From: Isoetes taiwanensis
Lineage: Eukaryota > Streptophyta > Lycopodiopsida > Isoetales > Isoetaceae
Assembly: GCA_021234155.1 (NCBI GenBank)
Contig: JAJEKV010000080.1
Span: 856,182 to 920,181 of the forward strand
Direction of reading: 5' to 3'
Length of the DNA: 64,000 nucleotides
Part shown: in pieces, positions 32,775-44,692 of the stretch
Position numbering within the stretch: position 1 is the stretch's first letter
How the letters are laid out: each line of letters begins with the position of its first letter
Made by a program: the position numbers and the translations under genes
The notes under the pieces: model-generated
What the model was told of the DNA's origin: nothing
What the model saw: only the letters and a program-made list of their open reading frames with translations
Databases searched by the model: none

Positions 32775-34790
32775 AATAACAAATGGAATACGCCTTGAGT
32801 TGCACGTTTTAGCTTTTAGTTTTGGTTAAGACTCTAGTGGTTCTTCAATTTTACCAATTTCCAATTGTGTCCCAAATCCACCTAAATGTGATTTTAGTTT
32901 TACACCTAGTTTGGGGGTGTAATATTAACAAAACAAAAATTTTCCTGTAATTTTGCGCCCTAAAATGGGTAACAGAATTGTAAATTGAGGGCCATTTTTT
33001 TATTTGACCCCCCAAAAGTGGCAAAATTTATGGTTTTTTTAGGGAATCTTTGAAAGATTCCTTTTTGTGGTGCAAACGCAAGTCATTAGTGTGTTTGCTA
33101 GGTCACCTTGTTTCGTGTCCATTGACATAGAGGCCTTTACTCTGTTGGTGTATAGTTCCCATAGATCATGTACCTCATGTTCTCGAGCAAGAGAACTCTA
33201 TTCCAGCTTCTGTACCCTAGAGGTGACCATAGTATCCGTTGACGTTGACTATGTCTCAATTGTGCTAACTCTAAGCAGTGGTCCTCTCCTAGTCAAGGCA
33301 TTCCCTGTCCCGTGCCATGGCTTCAGCTCTGGTAGACATAGCGTCTATGTGTGCTCATAGGCTAGCAAGAACCTGCCTATCTTGCTCTCTTTCAATCTGC
33401 AACAAGCGAATGCCAAATTGTTGCATGTCGATCCCCATCTCTGCAACCCGTTGCTTCTCTGTAGCCAACTGCCTCTTGAGCACCTGGGGTACTGATGATT
33501 GCTGCTGTCAAGTGCGCAATCTGAGTGGTGTTATCCTCAACTGTTGTTTGCATTTGTCGCCATCTCGCCTCGCATGGCTAGTATGCTGCCAAGATATCAA
33601 ACCATCATAAACACAACTCCAGGATAATGGGAAGCTCAGCCAGCCTACATCCAGGCCCAGTTAGCAAAGACATGCTCAACCAGCTCATATTCCGAGCCCT
33701 ATAACACAGAGTTGGCATAGCATCCTAATTAGAAAAACTACGCCCCATGTCACAGAGCACAAGAATACTACAGAGAATCACAAATGAACATGAGCATGCC
33801 GGAGCAATCTAGGCCATTATACCTAGAAGCCCGACCCCGAAGGTTCCAAGTACATATAGAAAGGCAACAGTTGTGCAATGACATGGACTATAACATGTGA
33901 TGTTCATTACAATATCTACTATACATGTGCCTAGAAGAGTTAGTCTCAATGATGCCCGTGATCTCAATCACAATTTAGCCATGTCGCAGTAGCTTGTCCA
34001 TAAGCAAAAGCTTATCCATATTTTCTACGTATAATTCTCTTGCCAAGGTCACTCATACATCCAATACCATGTCGAGGTAACAAACTCAATGATGAAGCTC
34101 ATGATCACAATACAAACATGTCAAGGAAGTCACAAGCCTGGCTATCATTGATGTAGATCCATGACTTCACTGAACAAGAAAAGATAGTAATATTTCATAC
34201 AATGCAAAACTTACTTTAGAACCATATAATAGAAAACTACAAGTGGTATGCACCCATACAGTTGAAAGTATAAAAGATTCAATGTTTTTGTTCCTTAGGA
34301 TCTATGAGGCTGCATTGTTCAGCAGCCCTTCAGAGTTACAACTAGTATAACAGCTTGATATTTAGTGGACACTCAATTATGTGACTGATATTGATAAAAT
34401 CACGAAGTTCCTTCACCAAGGGCTTAGATTGTAGGTGCATGGTGCAATACAAGTACTACTTGGACATTTGTTATAAGTACATTCTTGTTTCTATTGTCTA
34501 AAGCACAATTTCATTAAAATAAGAAATTTCGTGATTCCAATTAGAGACGAAATTGTTTTTTAGTGCCATTAAGCTAAAATATGTATCTAAGGTGCCATTT
34601 ATTGGCGCCATTAAAAATACTAACAGTGCATATAATGGAGCTAAAGAAACATTAGATTACAAAATCAATAAAGTTTGTATATTCATAGATTTGTATATCC
34701 ATAAATTTGCCACACCAAGCTAGGACTTGGAAGAGAGAGTCTGTAAACAAAAGTATTATTGTACAATTTACATTTCCATTTCTGAAGAGA
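32775..34790. other. No gene seen
   Basis: No coding region I can support. AGCAAACACACTAATGACTT near 33075-33105 (minus strand) is an inverted relative of GCAAACGCACTAATGACCTG at about 25220. TTATTGGCGCCATT lies at about 34599. Confidence 0.5.
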
Positions 34791-34797
34791 ATTCAGT

Positions 34798-37700
34798 CTA
34801 CTCAGCAGGATCAGGTTCCCCAGCGCCAGTGCCATGGCTGGATGAAGCACCCATAGGATCTCCTTGAAAGGTCTCAAACCCTATGGCAATGAAATTGGAA
34901 TCATTTAGAATGTTCAGATTGAATTCAGTATTCTTGATCACATCATAGTCAACATCGAGTTCCTCTTCAGGTATCACATGACTTGATGGATCTACAGCTT
35001 CTTCAACAACAACACCTTGTTTCTCTGTCATAGGAACTGCAACGATGATAGGATTCAGGAGGCGGTCAAGCCTACCAAGAATGCCCTGCAGGCACTGCCG
35101 CTTAGTCGGGTCACTTTCGAACGCAATACAAAATCTCTTATAATGTAGCCCGGCCAAACGAACCACAGGAGAAGTAATCAAACACTCCTGTTTTGGCTGT
35201 ACTAGCTTCTGCACAAGATAAGAACATGTGGCAGGCCGCAGCTGGTTTCTCATGATTACGTCCCCTGTCAAGCCTTGCCAGCTGTACCTGAATCTGCTGT
35301 TGAAGAGTTTCTGAGCCATAGCCTCGCTCTCCACGTCTGCCACTTCTTCATTACGTGCTGGAACTGGTGGCAGTTCTTGAGGATGACTGGCAAACGAGAA
35401 TCTAAGATCAATATCATCGACAGAAGCATCGGCTGCATTTTTGTGACGTATACTAGTGCATGTGGCTCCTGAATTCCTGTGGCGGGCGGATTCTTGTATT
35501 CGTCCTCATATATGCCAATAAAAAATCTGGACCTGGAGTCCAGGTTATCCAACACAGATGAAAATCAAGAAATTATGCTTTGGCCTTGCAAATCACACTA
35601 TCCACAGTTGTGGTGTTCTTTACAACTATATTAAAAAAATTAGATAGTGTGGTTGTGTCCCACATTGCTTATGCCTCTAGTGTCCAAAACTATCGAGGAT
35701 ACTGGTACAGGAGTGCAAACAATTTGTCCCCTACTATCTATTAGTTCAACTTCGCAACGGAAGTCTTCAGTATCCTCTCTCTGCAAGACAGCATTACGTA
35801 TAAATCTCGCCAAGGCAGGTGGCACGTTACCGTAAACTCCTTCCTTGGTCACTTCTTTTGTAACCCACTTACTATGCAAAGTGGCCATGGAAATCAAGTC
35901 GGCATCGTCAAAGCCCGCCACGGCAGTACTGAAATCTACGAAGGATGTATACTTCTTCGGGAAATTATCCTTCACATATTCCCAAATCTCCTTCTTCAAG
36001 AAGCCTATAGATCTTAGTGCCTTTGCCCTTGTCTTAAAGAATTGTTCACCTTTATAATCATCTGTGACCTTCACATAGGTCTTCCCATCCAGCACTTCCT
36101 ATAACAAAACCCGGCAATCTTCATAGTCGAGACCCCTCATGCACCTCAGTCTGACTGAAGTAGTCACTGTCTTTTGCCCAGATACAGATGATAATTTGTC
36201 CCTTATTATCTTTTAGCTTGCTAGCCTTCCACAAGTTCCATAGGGACAGGAATAGCTGAAAAATATTGGTGAGGAAGTGGCGCCATTTCGTGAGGAAATG
36301 GCATGCCATTTCCTCACCAAATGGTGTCATGGCGCCATTTGATAAAAAAGCCAACAAATGAAACACTAAGTATCTTGTAGGGTTCTGAACGTGATTGACC
36401 ACGACCCAATGGATCAGGCTTCCTGCAGAGAGCATACTGATGCCACAGGTGGGTTATTTTATCAATGTAAGGCTCCTTGAAGATAGTCTTGGCAGCGGTA
36501 TCATTGACTTCACAACTAAGCTGCAGGCATTCTTGCTTGTTGACTGTACCAGATAAGACTCGGCAATTTCAATACTCATAAATCTTTGACATTTGTTCTT
36601 GGGACTTTGTTGTGGCGAGTCTTTTACATACAAGTTGAGCAGCCATAACTGAGGATTCCCATTCACTATATAATAGTGCATCCCCCATGAGGTCATCCTC
36701 AGTTTTCCAAGGGACCAGTTTCTTTGTGATGGGATTAAATGGAATCACATCAGCGGGAGTAAACACTGGATGTGGGTCTCTCTGAAAGGATTCCTACTAA
36801 CGTTTTCACATGCTCCATATTCCTTTGTCTAGATGTCAGATTTGGTGGCCCTTGATATAGGTTGAACACGTTTATTCGTTTTATAAATGTGATGCCCAGA
36901 GGAAAAAGATGCCGGTGGTCAAAGATCTTCTGTAATATTGTTTCTGCCATCTTTTCCTCTTCTGACCTTTCCATCTTAAGATTCGGAGGCACTTCGAGCA
37001 AGTGCTGAGCTATTCTCAATGTTAGCCGGCGCTCCTTAGGCTTCTCGGAGGTGACCCTTTTGGCCGGTGTGCCTGCAGAATCCCTAGTATGTGATGGGCT
37101 TGCAGGATTGTCACCACCACTTACAGTCGCCTACGCGTTGTTCCTCTCCATCCTGCTTGAACTTGCATTAGGACTAGGAGTCTGAGTTTGTCTCCTTTGC
37201 TTTTTAGGGGTGCTCTCCTTGTCAGAGGTCTCCAGCCTGTGCTTCTTCTTCTTCTTTTTTCCTTCAATCTCTTCTGTCACCTCTTCCCTTCTTTCCTTTT
37301 CCTGTCCTGCCCTTCCTGCCTTCTGCCTTTCCCGTCCTTCCTTTCCCTGTCCTTCTTCGACTTTTTATCCTTTCTTTCTTTCTTTCTTTTATTTTTCAGG
37401 ATCTTTGTGATCCTTTCTCTTACCTTTACCCTTGCCAGCGACTTTTGCTTCCTCAGTTTCTTGGCCAGCGTCTTCAGTACTAGAAGAGGAATCTTTTTCT
37501 GCTGCAGTAGCCTCTTTAGTTTGTCTTGCCTTCTTCTTCGTCACCGTCTGCAGCCAGGCCGTGTCCACAACGACGGGAGGTTTCTGAGAGGCTAATGCCT
37601 TCACAACGAATGAAGGCGAGTTTTTTGACTCGTTCATATGCTTGCGAAGAATATTGTAGCCCCTCAAGATTTCTTCTGGACCTTTGATGTCTGCTTCTTT

Positions 37701-38171
37701 AAAGTTGCTGTAAGAAGCCTTGCTTCTTGGCCGAATTACATTTGCAATACTAGCAGACATCAGAGTGGGCTCATAAAACTTCTAGTCCATATAGTAGATA
37801 ATTATCCTTTGCTCATTAGTGTCCTCAAGGACCACTCGGAGCCAATCATCGCGACCGTTCTTGCTAACCTTCTTCATATTCACAACGATACCTGCCTGGT
37901 AAATTCCTTCAGATTCTCTGGACATCTCCCTTATAAGCAAGCAAAGCTCTCTTCTACAATCTCTTTCGAGCCTGTAGGAGCAGACGTGCTCACCCGCATT
38001 ATTTCCATGCACCAGCTCCTGTCTGTCATCATAATTGTTTGCTCGGACTGAAACAGTGGATCCACGCGTAACACAGCTGAAACAAAGAGGCATTAGTAAT
38101 GGCACACCAAATGAACAAACAGGCAAGCCAGACGAACACGCAGGCAAATGGCTCCATGGTGCTATTTGCAT
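34798..38171 (-). pseudogene. Unrecognised large protein gene, decayed (>1000 codons)
   Basis: Long minus-strand frames follow one another in the same direction and together look like one gene. The frame from 38171 continues past a TAG near 37779-37781 into ASIANVIRPRSKASYSNFKE, through a Lys/Glu-rich linker with several stops, to RIAQHLLEVPPNLKMERSEE and HLFPLGITFIKRINVFNLYQ (about 36750). It shifts to HPVFTPADVIPFNPITKK, and later segments read LDGKTYVKVTDDYKGEQFF (36095-35640) and an acidic C-terminus (35343-34798). A 52-bp hairpin at 36278-36329 interrupts it. I recognise no domain. The conserved-looking blocks and co-linear order argue for a former real gene, either host or transposon. 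It is divergent from the transposon-like gene at 40.8-43.1 kb. Confidence 0.5.
36278..36329. repeat. Hairpin insertion of the ATGGCGCCAT family
   Basis: TGGCGCCATTTCGTGAGGAA (arm 36278-36303) pairs with 36304-36329 with three mismatches in 26 bp around a GCATGC centre. Further TGGCGCCATTTG follows. It interrupts the minus-strand pseudogene frame. Confidence 0.8.
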
Positions 38172-38305
38172 ATGAATTTAGTGTATTGACACCCATGGAA
38201 GCATTTGCATATGCATTAGCTGTATTGATATGAATGGAGAACACAAAACCCAATAAGAAGCAATCTACGTAGCAAATGGCGCTGTGGCGCCATTGCTTGG
38301 TAGCT

Positions 38306-38487
38306 TGTGTTCACCATGGGTGTAAATACACCCAATGCACATGCAAATGGCGCCATGGCGCCATTTGCTTGGTAGACTGCTTCTCCATGATGCATTGGGC
38401 GTATTAATACCCACGGAGAAGCAATCGACCAAGCAAATGGCGCCATTTGCATGTGCATTGGGTGTATTTACACCCATGGTGAACACA
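38306..38487. repeat. Long hairpin with perfect 51-bp arms
   Basis: The arm 38306-38356 (starts TGTGTTCACCATGGGTGTAA, ends ATGGCGCCAT) is the exact reverse complement of 38437-38487. Within the loop a second stem forms: TTGCTTGGTAGACTGCTTCTCC-like against its complement with two mismatches. Flanking sequence (GAACACAAAAxCCAATAAGAAG) occurs at 38243 and 38481 as a direct repeat. Confidence 0.9.
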
Positions 38488-38519
38488 AAATCCAATAAGA
38501 AGTAGTACTAAACATATTG

Positions 38520-38754
38520 GTTTAACCATGGGTGCCAATATAACCAGTTCATCTGCAAATAATGCCATGGCGCCATTTGCTTGGTAGAATGCTCTCCATG
38601 GATGGTAATACGCCCAATGCACATGCAAAGGACGCCATGGCGCCGTTTCATGTGCATTGGGCGTATTGACACCCATGGAGAGCATTCTACCAAGAAAATG
38701 GCGCCATGGCGCCATTTGCAGATGAACTGGTTGTATTGGCACCCATGGTTAAAC
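38520..38754. repeat. Long hairpin with ~113-bp arms
   Basis: GTTTAACCATGGGTGCC at 38520 pairs with GGCACCCATGGTTAAAC ending at 38754. Pairing runs almost to the centre (about 38635) with roughly 93 % identity by eye. ATGGCGCCAT occurs in both arms. ATGCACATG and CATGTGCAT words are shared with the neighbouring hairpin, so the two are related. Isolated palindromes of the same family lie at 38790-38818, 38854-38880, 40691-40712 and 40750. Confidence 0.9.
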
Positions 38755-39059
38755 TATTTGCTCATTAGAACATTCTTGAGCAATACTTAGGCAAATGGCA
38801 CCACGGCGCCATTTGCCAGAGAATAGACTCTCTAAAGTGAACTAACAGGCATCCAAATGGTGCGGTAGTGCCATTTGGAACAAAACACACAAGAAACCAT
38901 TCAAGGAGACGACATACCTGAATCTAGCAGGGCGCTAGCCGTTATCTCCGCAGCTTTTTGAGCTCCAGATTTGCCGATTTCCATTTTGAGCACCTTGATT
39001 TTTGGCCAAAAACTGGTGATCTACGTGGCGAGGTAAGGCGCTGAGCGCTAGAGAATAGG

Positions 39060-39145
39060 CGCCAGAAAACACAAAAAAAGTGGTCACAAATAGAGTGGGC
39101 AAGGTGCTGGGCGCTGGGCGCTAGGCGCTGGCAGCTAGGGTCGAG
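39060..39145. repeat. GCTGGGCGCTAGGCGCTGG short repeats
   Basis: GCGCTGGGCGCTGGGCGCTAGGCGCTGG-type decamer repeats, with further GGCGCT words to 39155 and near 40120-40145. Not coding. Confidence 0.6.
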
Positions 39146-39865
39146 GTGCTGGCGGCTAGAATTTCTTGCGAATAGCTAATGAGGTCCGGCAGAAGAAGCA
39201 ATGAGATGTAACTGGCGTTCTGCGGTCTGCGGCCTGCGGTCCTGTAGGCGGCCAACTAGGGGCCCGTGGCGGTTCAGGCGCCCATGGCCGCCCAGCCGCC
39301 AGGGGCCGGTGGCGGGCCATCTCAGCGTCCAGCAGACCAACTTTCAAATTCAAGTATTTCCTGCCCTTCTGCCGGCCCGCCCACATTTGAACATAAAATT
39401 CAAAAATCCCGCCCGTAATTTGAAATTTGAACTTACCGCCTGTGCAAATTTGAATCGCCTGCTTTAAATTTAAAAATTGTCGCTTCATTTTAAAACTTTT
39501 ATTTTAAAATATTACTTGGCATTTAAAGCTCTGTCTCTGTCGCCAATCGCCCTCTTAAGGCGACCATGGTACGACGCAGACGTTTCCGTGCACGGTTCAG
39601 TCGCTTTCGAATCCGCTGCTTCTTTCAGCTGTCGCTCGCATACATATTCTAAACGAGGTGCACCCTGGACTACCACAGTCGTCGGATCTGTCAATCCTAC
39701 GGCCCAGACTGTATATTGGAGCCTCTGGACACCTCTCGTTTCGATTATGCTCAATTATGATTGGGGACGCCTATGATTTTAAGATGTCAAATACGAGTTT
39801 GCCTAAGGTTTTGATAGTATGTGGAGCCTCTATACAGTTTTGCTTAAGCTTTTAGAATATGAAAT

Positions 39866-39948
39866 ACGGGGATTCGAACCTCTACCAAAATAATTCAATG
39901 TCCTAATAAGACTACTTTAACCAATCTAACCAGTGAGCTAATGTGACT
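39866..39948 (-). other. tRNA-like (SINE head) with good A and B boxes
   Basis: On the minus strand TAGCTCACTGGTTAGA (A box) and GAGGTTCGAATCCCC (T-arm with B box GGTTCGAATCC) are spaced as in a tRNA. The 5' GTCACAT and the 3' CGTATTTC do not form an acceptor stem and the anticodon arm is unclear. A tRNA-derived SINE or degenerate tRNA is likelier than a functional gene. Confidence 0.45.
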
Positions 39949-40817
39949 ATTTTTTATCTTAAATCCATGTTTTTTTTTATAATAACCCATTGAATTGTTT
40001 TTGGGATATGGTCTATGGTTTCAAGAATTATATCTATATCAAATCCCCCTGGAACCCCCTGTTATTTTGCTACATATTCTCAGGGGCCTAGGCAGAAACT
40101 TTGCAAGGCACATGCGTGCTGTCAGGCGCTTTCTTCTTGGCGCTCATAGAAATCCCTGGTGATTTCAGTCCTCAGCGACTCCCAGAGGCGATAGGCGATT
40201 TCAGTTCTCAGGGACTCCCAGTTAGTTAAGGCGCAGTGTGAATTCATATCTGCTGAGATCAGCTTGTTTTTCTAGTTCCGTCTACTGCTCTAGTACAGCA
40301 TACCACTATGAATCTATCTAATATCAAGTAAGTCTACTATTTCTGGTAGGAATTGTGTTTTATTGCTGCCATGTATATACCGTGTTCTCCAAATGCTAAA
40401 ATCCATACTGCTTGGACACAGTAAGAAACTTTGTTTCATTCGCAAAATTGGCATGGGGTGCCCGTGTTATGCATGCCTGCTCTTATTGACCCATATACAG
40501 CAATGGGAGCAAGAATGCATAAGATAGGCACCTCGTGTAGATTTTGTGATGGAGCTAAGGTGCAGAGTGTTGATAATCACTAAATATAATCATTACAGGT
40601 CTTTCTCTCCTTTAATTGAATTTTATACCAGCTGGTCATTTCAGTCCATCTTTGCAAAGGGCAGAGTGAACGCTGTGGAATAATCGAGCCAAATGGCGCC
40701 ATGGCACCATTTGGCTCCAAATATTGCCAAGATTCATTTTTTTGTACTAAATGGCGCCATTTGCTTGTTTTTCTTCTAATTCATATGTTCTAAAAAGTGT
40801 CATCTTGCTTGAAACAG

Positions 40818-43120
40818 ATTCAACTTTCCTCTGTACAATCTATTCGTCGAAAGGACAATTATTGCCCGGGGCCATATTTTGAATAGAACCACTCTTCATG
40901 GCAAGGAAATAGATCCTTTCAATTTAGCAATTGAGGTCACGGAGTCTGTGATCCCATCGACGGAGCTTCCAGTCCCCTGCGGAGGGGCAGATAACATTGG
41001 TGAAGCAGTAGGCACATTCATTCAGTGGCCTAAGAGGGATGTAAAATATGTTGAGTGCCCCTCAAGTGAAGATACGTCTTCAGCAACATCCCTTAATTTG
41101 CCCTCTTCAGAAGAGGATTCATCTAGTAGTCCACCATCTGTCAGTAGCCCGTCGGACATCAGTTTCACTACTCACTGTGGTGAAACAAATAATACTGCAA
41201 TAAATGAAGAAGACGAGATAGTAGAGGAGATTGGAGGTCATGAGAATCTAGGTGCCCATCTTGGTCTCAGGTTGTTTAAGCCTGAAGATGAGACAGTCTA
41301 CTACTCCAGAACAGATCTACTTGGTTTGCTATGCTACATTCTTCTCTCCTGCATTGGATCTAAATATTCGGAGGCGAATATAGTCTTTACTAATCCTCAG
41401 GATGCTATAGACGATGAGTTCTTGGGTGTATCAAAGGTCGGGCTTTCAGTGGGTAAAATAATCAATCCAATTGGGAACCAAAATATGAGGTCATGTCATG
41501 CTTGTGCAGAGAGGCCTCCAGCTGCAAGTCTAATATCCTGGGAGAGCTGTGATATTTTGCTTCGTGATGGTAAGACAGTTTCACGACATTTACAAGCTCA
41601 AGCTGCTCTTGAAGAGGATGACTTAGAAGTTGAGTGTTTGGAAGCTGATGTTGAGAAGCAATTTAAGAGGAAAAGGAAATATACATATGTGAAGAGGGTC
41701 AGGAGGGAACCAAAGGGGGATAGCAAGGAGGAGAGGATGTGTGCTTCCAAGTCAATCAAGAGTGCTCTAAAATCAACATGCTGCAAGGATGAATGCATCA
41801 AAAAACTGAGCCGAGAACAAGTATGTGGTAAGAAAAGAATTTTATTCTCAATCAAGCAGTGCAAGGATTACGCTTGTTTTTGATGTGTTAAGTGTAACTT
41901 ATACAGGGCAGTCGGAGGCAAAAGTAGTGGTCTTTGGAGTGGACTGCTGCCAATTTGCATGCACGTGGCTTTAAGAGTTGCTCAGTCTACGTTTTATAGT
42001 TGGAGGAAGAGGTTTGAGTTAGGTGGAAAACGAGCGGAGCATGGTAACACAGGCTCTAAGAAGCCTAGATCTATGATACTAGCTACAGAAAATGTGCTTC
42101 GTGATGGTTGGGCACACTCATGACGATATTGATGCATTGTTTGGGAACTTTTCGACGTTAATGAGTTCATCGGATGCTCTAACTTTGTCTGAGTTGCTTT
42201 ACTTGTTTAGCAAGTGCAATGCAAAGTCTCCTATTCCATATTTTGTGGATGAAGTTTCAGATTGGAAAGGCTTTGTCAAGGGATATATCCCTAATAAAGG
42301 CCAATGTCTAACAGGCCATATCGACCCATTGCTATTCCGATTTAAAATGGATGGGAAATGGCCCATTATGCAATATAAGATGCGGCCAACCCATAAAGAG
42401 TGGATTCCAGAAAAAGGAATAAGAATGTGAAAGGAGGATGAAAATGGTGAGCCAATGTTACCAACAGGGGTGCCTAAAAATATCCCTCCAAGGAAGACAT
42501 TGAAAGATCTCCCTGGCTTGGCAGACATCATCAGTAAGTACATCGCATTATGGAACTCCTTCTGCAAAAATCAAGAAGAGAGTGTGTTTGCACAACAATA
42601 CAAAGCAACTATGGATTACTGGAATGAGATCTTTTATGTTTGAAAGATTTATCTCCAGGACGACCTCAAAATGATAACTTCAAGGCAAGAACCTCTATAA
42701 GCTGCCTTTACTCCAAAGGTCGATGAAGCCGCCATGCTTGTAAGACCTTTGCCTACGTATTGTGGGCCAGCAGATGGGCATCCAGTATTACCTATGGATG
42801 AGTTCGATCCTCATGCACATGTTAAGAAAGGTATGTTTGTTTTAGTCCGACCTGGAGACGATGAAACTCCAACGTGGTTGGGCTTTACAGAAGAAGATGC
42901 CATCCTGGATCCAAAGTCTACCAATTATGGTCACATTTATGTATCATGGTGGATGCCTGTTGGTCGTAACTATACAGGTTGCTTAACTAAACGTTGGCGA
43001 CCCAATCCATCAGATCCATAAAGGTATGAGAAGTTAGATGCTATATATTATGCATGGGATGCAAATGGCAAAAGACCGAAGACTATTCAGATTCATGTGG
43101 GGGGACATAGCATTAGCTAA
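40818..43120 (+). pseudogene. Transposon-type protein (DUF8039-like plus GHTHDDID region), decayed
   Basis: An exon opening after the acceptor CTTGCTTGAAACAG encodes ILNRTTLHGKEIDPFNLAIE and then EAVGTFIQWPKRDV. The LHG..L.. and VGTFxxWPK blocks match, from memory, the DUF8039 module of plant transposon proteins. A Cys-rich stretch (CCKDECIKKLS) follows. After a gap with stops (41884-42091), a second frame reads FVMVGHTHDDIDALFGNF, the GHTHxDxD signature of DUF7869-type proteins found in mobile elements. It goes on to PTWLGFTEEDAILDPKS and YGHIYVSWWMP near the C-terminus. The frame 42092-43120 is kept throughout but has three premature stops (at 42430, 42643 and 43021). An internal deletion seems to have removed the segment before GHTHDDID. 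A dead copy of a fern-like mobile or domesticated gene is the best reading. Confidence 0.5.
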
Positions 43121-43978
43121 AGGCTCTCAATCTCAGTCATGTTCTTGATAAATCATGTATGTAATTTCTCTTGCTATAATGGTAATGCATCAATAGCTAT
43201 ATTTAGTTGCCATTTTGATGTAATAACATTTTGCTATAATACTCAAGCATTTTGGACAATTAATACTCAGGTTCAATACATTAGATAATATTCATTATGC
43301 TTATACATCACATCTTTAGTAGGTGTTTAATACACATCATTACATCTGATGCACACATTATTGATGGCATACATCTAATTTAGGTGCACATATTATTGAT
43401 GGCATACAATCAATGATTCACTCATCAACCCCTGCTAAGGTGATCGCATTCAGCTCATAGGTATGTCGCTCAGGAAGCCAAACAAGGTGGATCACAACAT
43501 GATGAAGCCCGAGGCAATCATACTCACGACCGTTAGCTTTGGATTGCAGGTAAGGATTGAGGTAACACCTCTATGTATACATCCAACAAGATCATTGTAG
43601 CTCATGGAGCAAGTAATGGTCGATGTGATCTGGACGAGTAGGCAGATAAGCCGTGGGAGATGAATGACTTCTACCACCGAATGGAGCTGTCGTTATAGCA
43701 TTATTGATATAATACTTCATCATTATTGGCATTATACTTCAACATTATTGTATAATACTTCAGCATTATTGGATCCGCAACTATAAATTCTTTCACCTTG
43801 CTTTCACTTCTCACCCATGAATTTATCCCTACTGCTTCTCACCTTGTGTGCTCCATGTTCCTTGCTGATATTCCTTGAAATTCTCTGTGCTCCTTGCTCC
43901 TTAATCTTGTTCCTTGCTTCTTGCTCCTTGTTCCTTGGTCCTTACTCCGTGTTCGGTGATCCTTGCTTGCTTTTGCAA
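43121..43978. other. No gene seen; TTATTG-rich and CTTGCTCC-rich tracts
   Basis: ATTATTGGCATTATACTTCA-type repeats at 43690-43775 and CCTTGCTCCTT repeats at 43855-43975. No supported coding region. Confidence 0.5.
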
Positions 43979-44540
43979 ATGATTAATCTCCGACCCAATC
44001 CTCCCTGGGCTACTCCAGAAGCTCTACAAGTATGCCCCAGGCATTCTGTGCGGCCTGATCAAGATGAGTTATTTGACCATTTCTTGGAGTGGAGGTTGCG
44101 CCACAGTCCCACCAAGGAGCTTGCAAGGGACTTGATCAACTTTATTCTGGAGCGATTTGATTGTGGTCATGAGCCACCAATGGAAATTAATCCATCTGAA
44201 TGCTATAGGAGACTTGCATTAGTGGGAATTCTTGAACCCCCTCCTCATCTGGACGAGATGCTACAACAGTTGAGGCCTCTTCTTTGTGCTGGTACCAGAG
44301 GTCATTCATGAAATTAGTAAGGGACAGATGTATGGCCTTATTAGGACGTACTACCACGAGTATAACAACTTTGTGGAGTTGGGTCCGCTCTTCTTCCTTG
44401 AGTATCATCATGTGGAATTATTTTTTGCCCCAGGGATTTCACCTAGGCATATGGGGATACCTCATGTGCGTGCAAGGGGTCGCCAGAAAACCCCTTGTAT
44501 ACGACTTTTGGAGGTCGAAAACCCCTACATACGTAAATAG
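43979..44540 (+). pseudogene. Unrecognised ORF with one frameshift
   Basis: From ATG at 43979 the frame reads MINLRPNPPWATPEALQVCP, then ELFDHFLEWRLRHSPTKELA and RDLINFILERFDCGHEPPME, ending at a TGA near 44310. The neighbouring frame continues seamlessly from about 44280 with FVLVPEVIHEISKGQMYGLI and YHEYNNFVELGPLFFLEYHH to 44540. The join implies a single-base frameshift in a former protein of about 185 residues. No domain is recognised. It lies just downstream of the DUF8039-like gene on the same strand and may belong to the same element. Confidence 0.4.
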
Positions 44541-44586
44541 GAAAACCCAGTTTCCCTGCCCCCTACCGTAGATATACGCCCGAACT

Positions 44587-44692
44587 ATGTTACATTTTAT
44601 ATACTCCTACCCGATCTTTGTAGGGCTTAAAAGGGTCTTTATATACCCCTACCCGATCTTACATTTTATATACCCTACCCACATCATTAATA
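44587..44692. repeat. Short tandem repeats TTACATTTTATATACxCCTACCC
   Basis: TTACATTTTATATACTCCTACCCG, TCTTTATATACCCCTACCCG and TTACATTTTATATACCCTACCC follow one another within about 100 bp. Confidence 0.7.

Noticed and set aside
36750-37019. ParB-like DNA-binding domain in the unknown minus-strand gene
   Set aside because: A faint resemblance of the IKRINVF..L..GILSE region to ParB-N was considered, but no GERR-type or other signature motif is present.
38216-38790. Repetitive frames with MGVNTPNAH and similar words
   Set aside because: They are produced by the long hairpins and occur on both strands; no independent coding support.
39866-39948. Functional tRNA gene
   Set aside because: A and B boxes are good, but the acceptor and anticodon arms do not pair.
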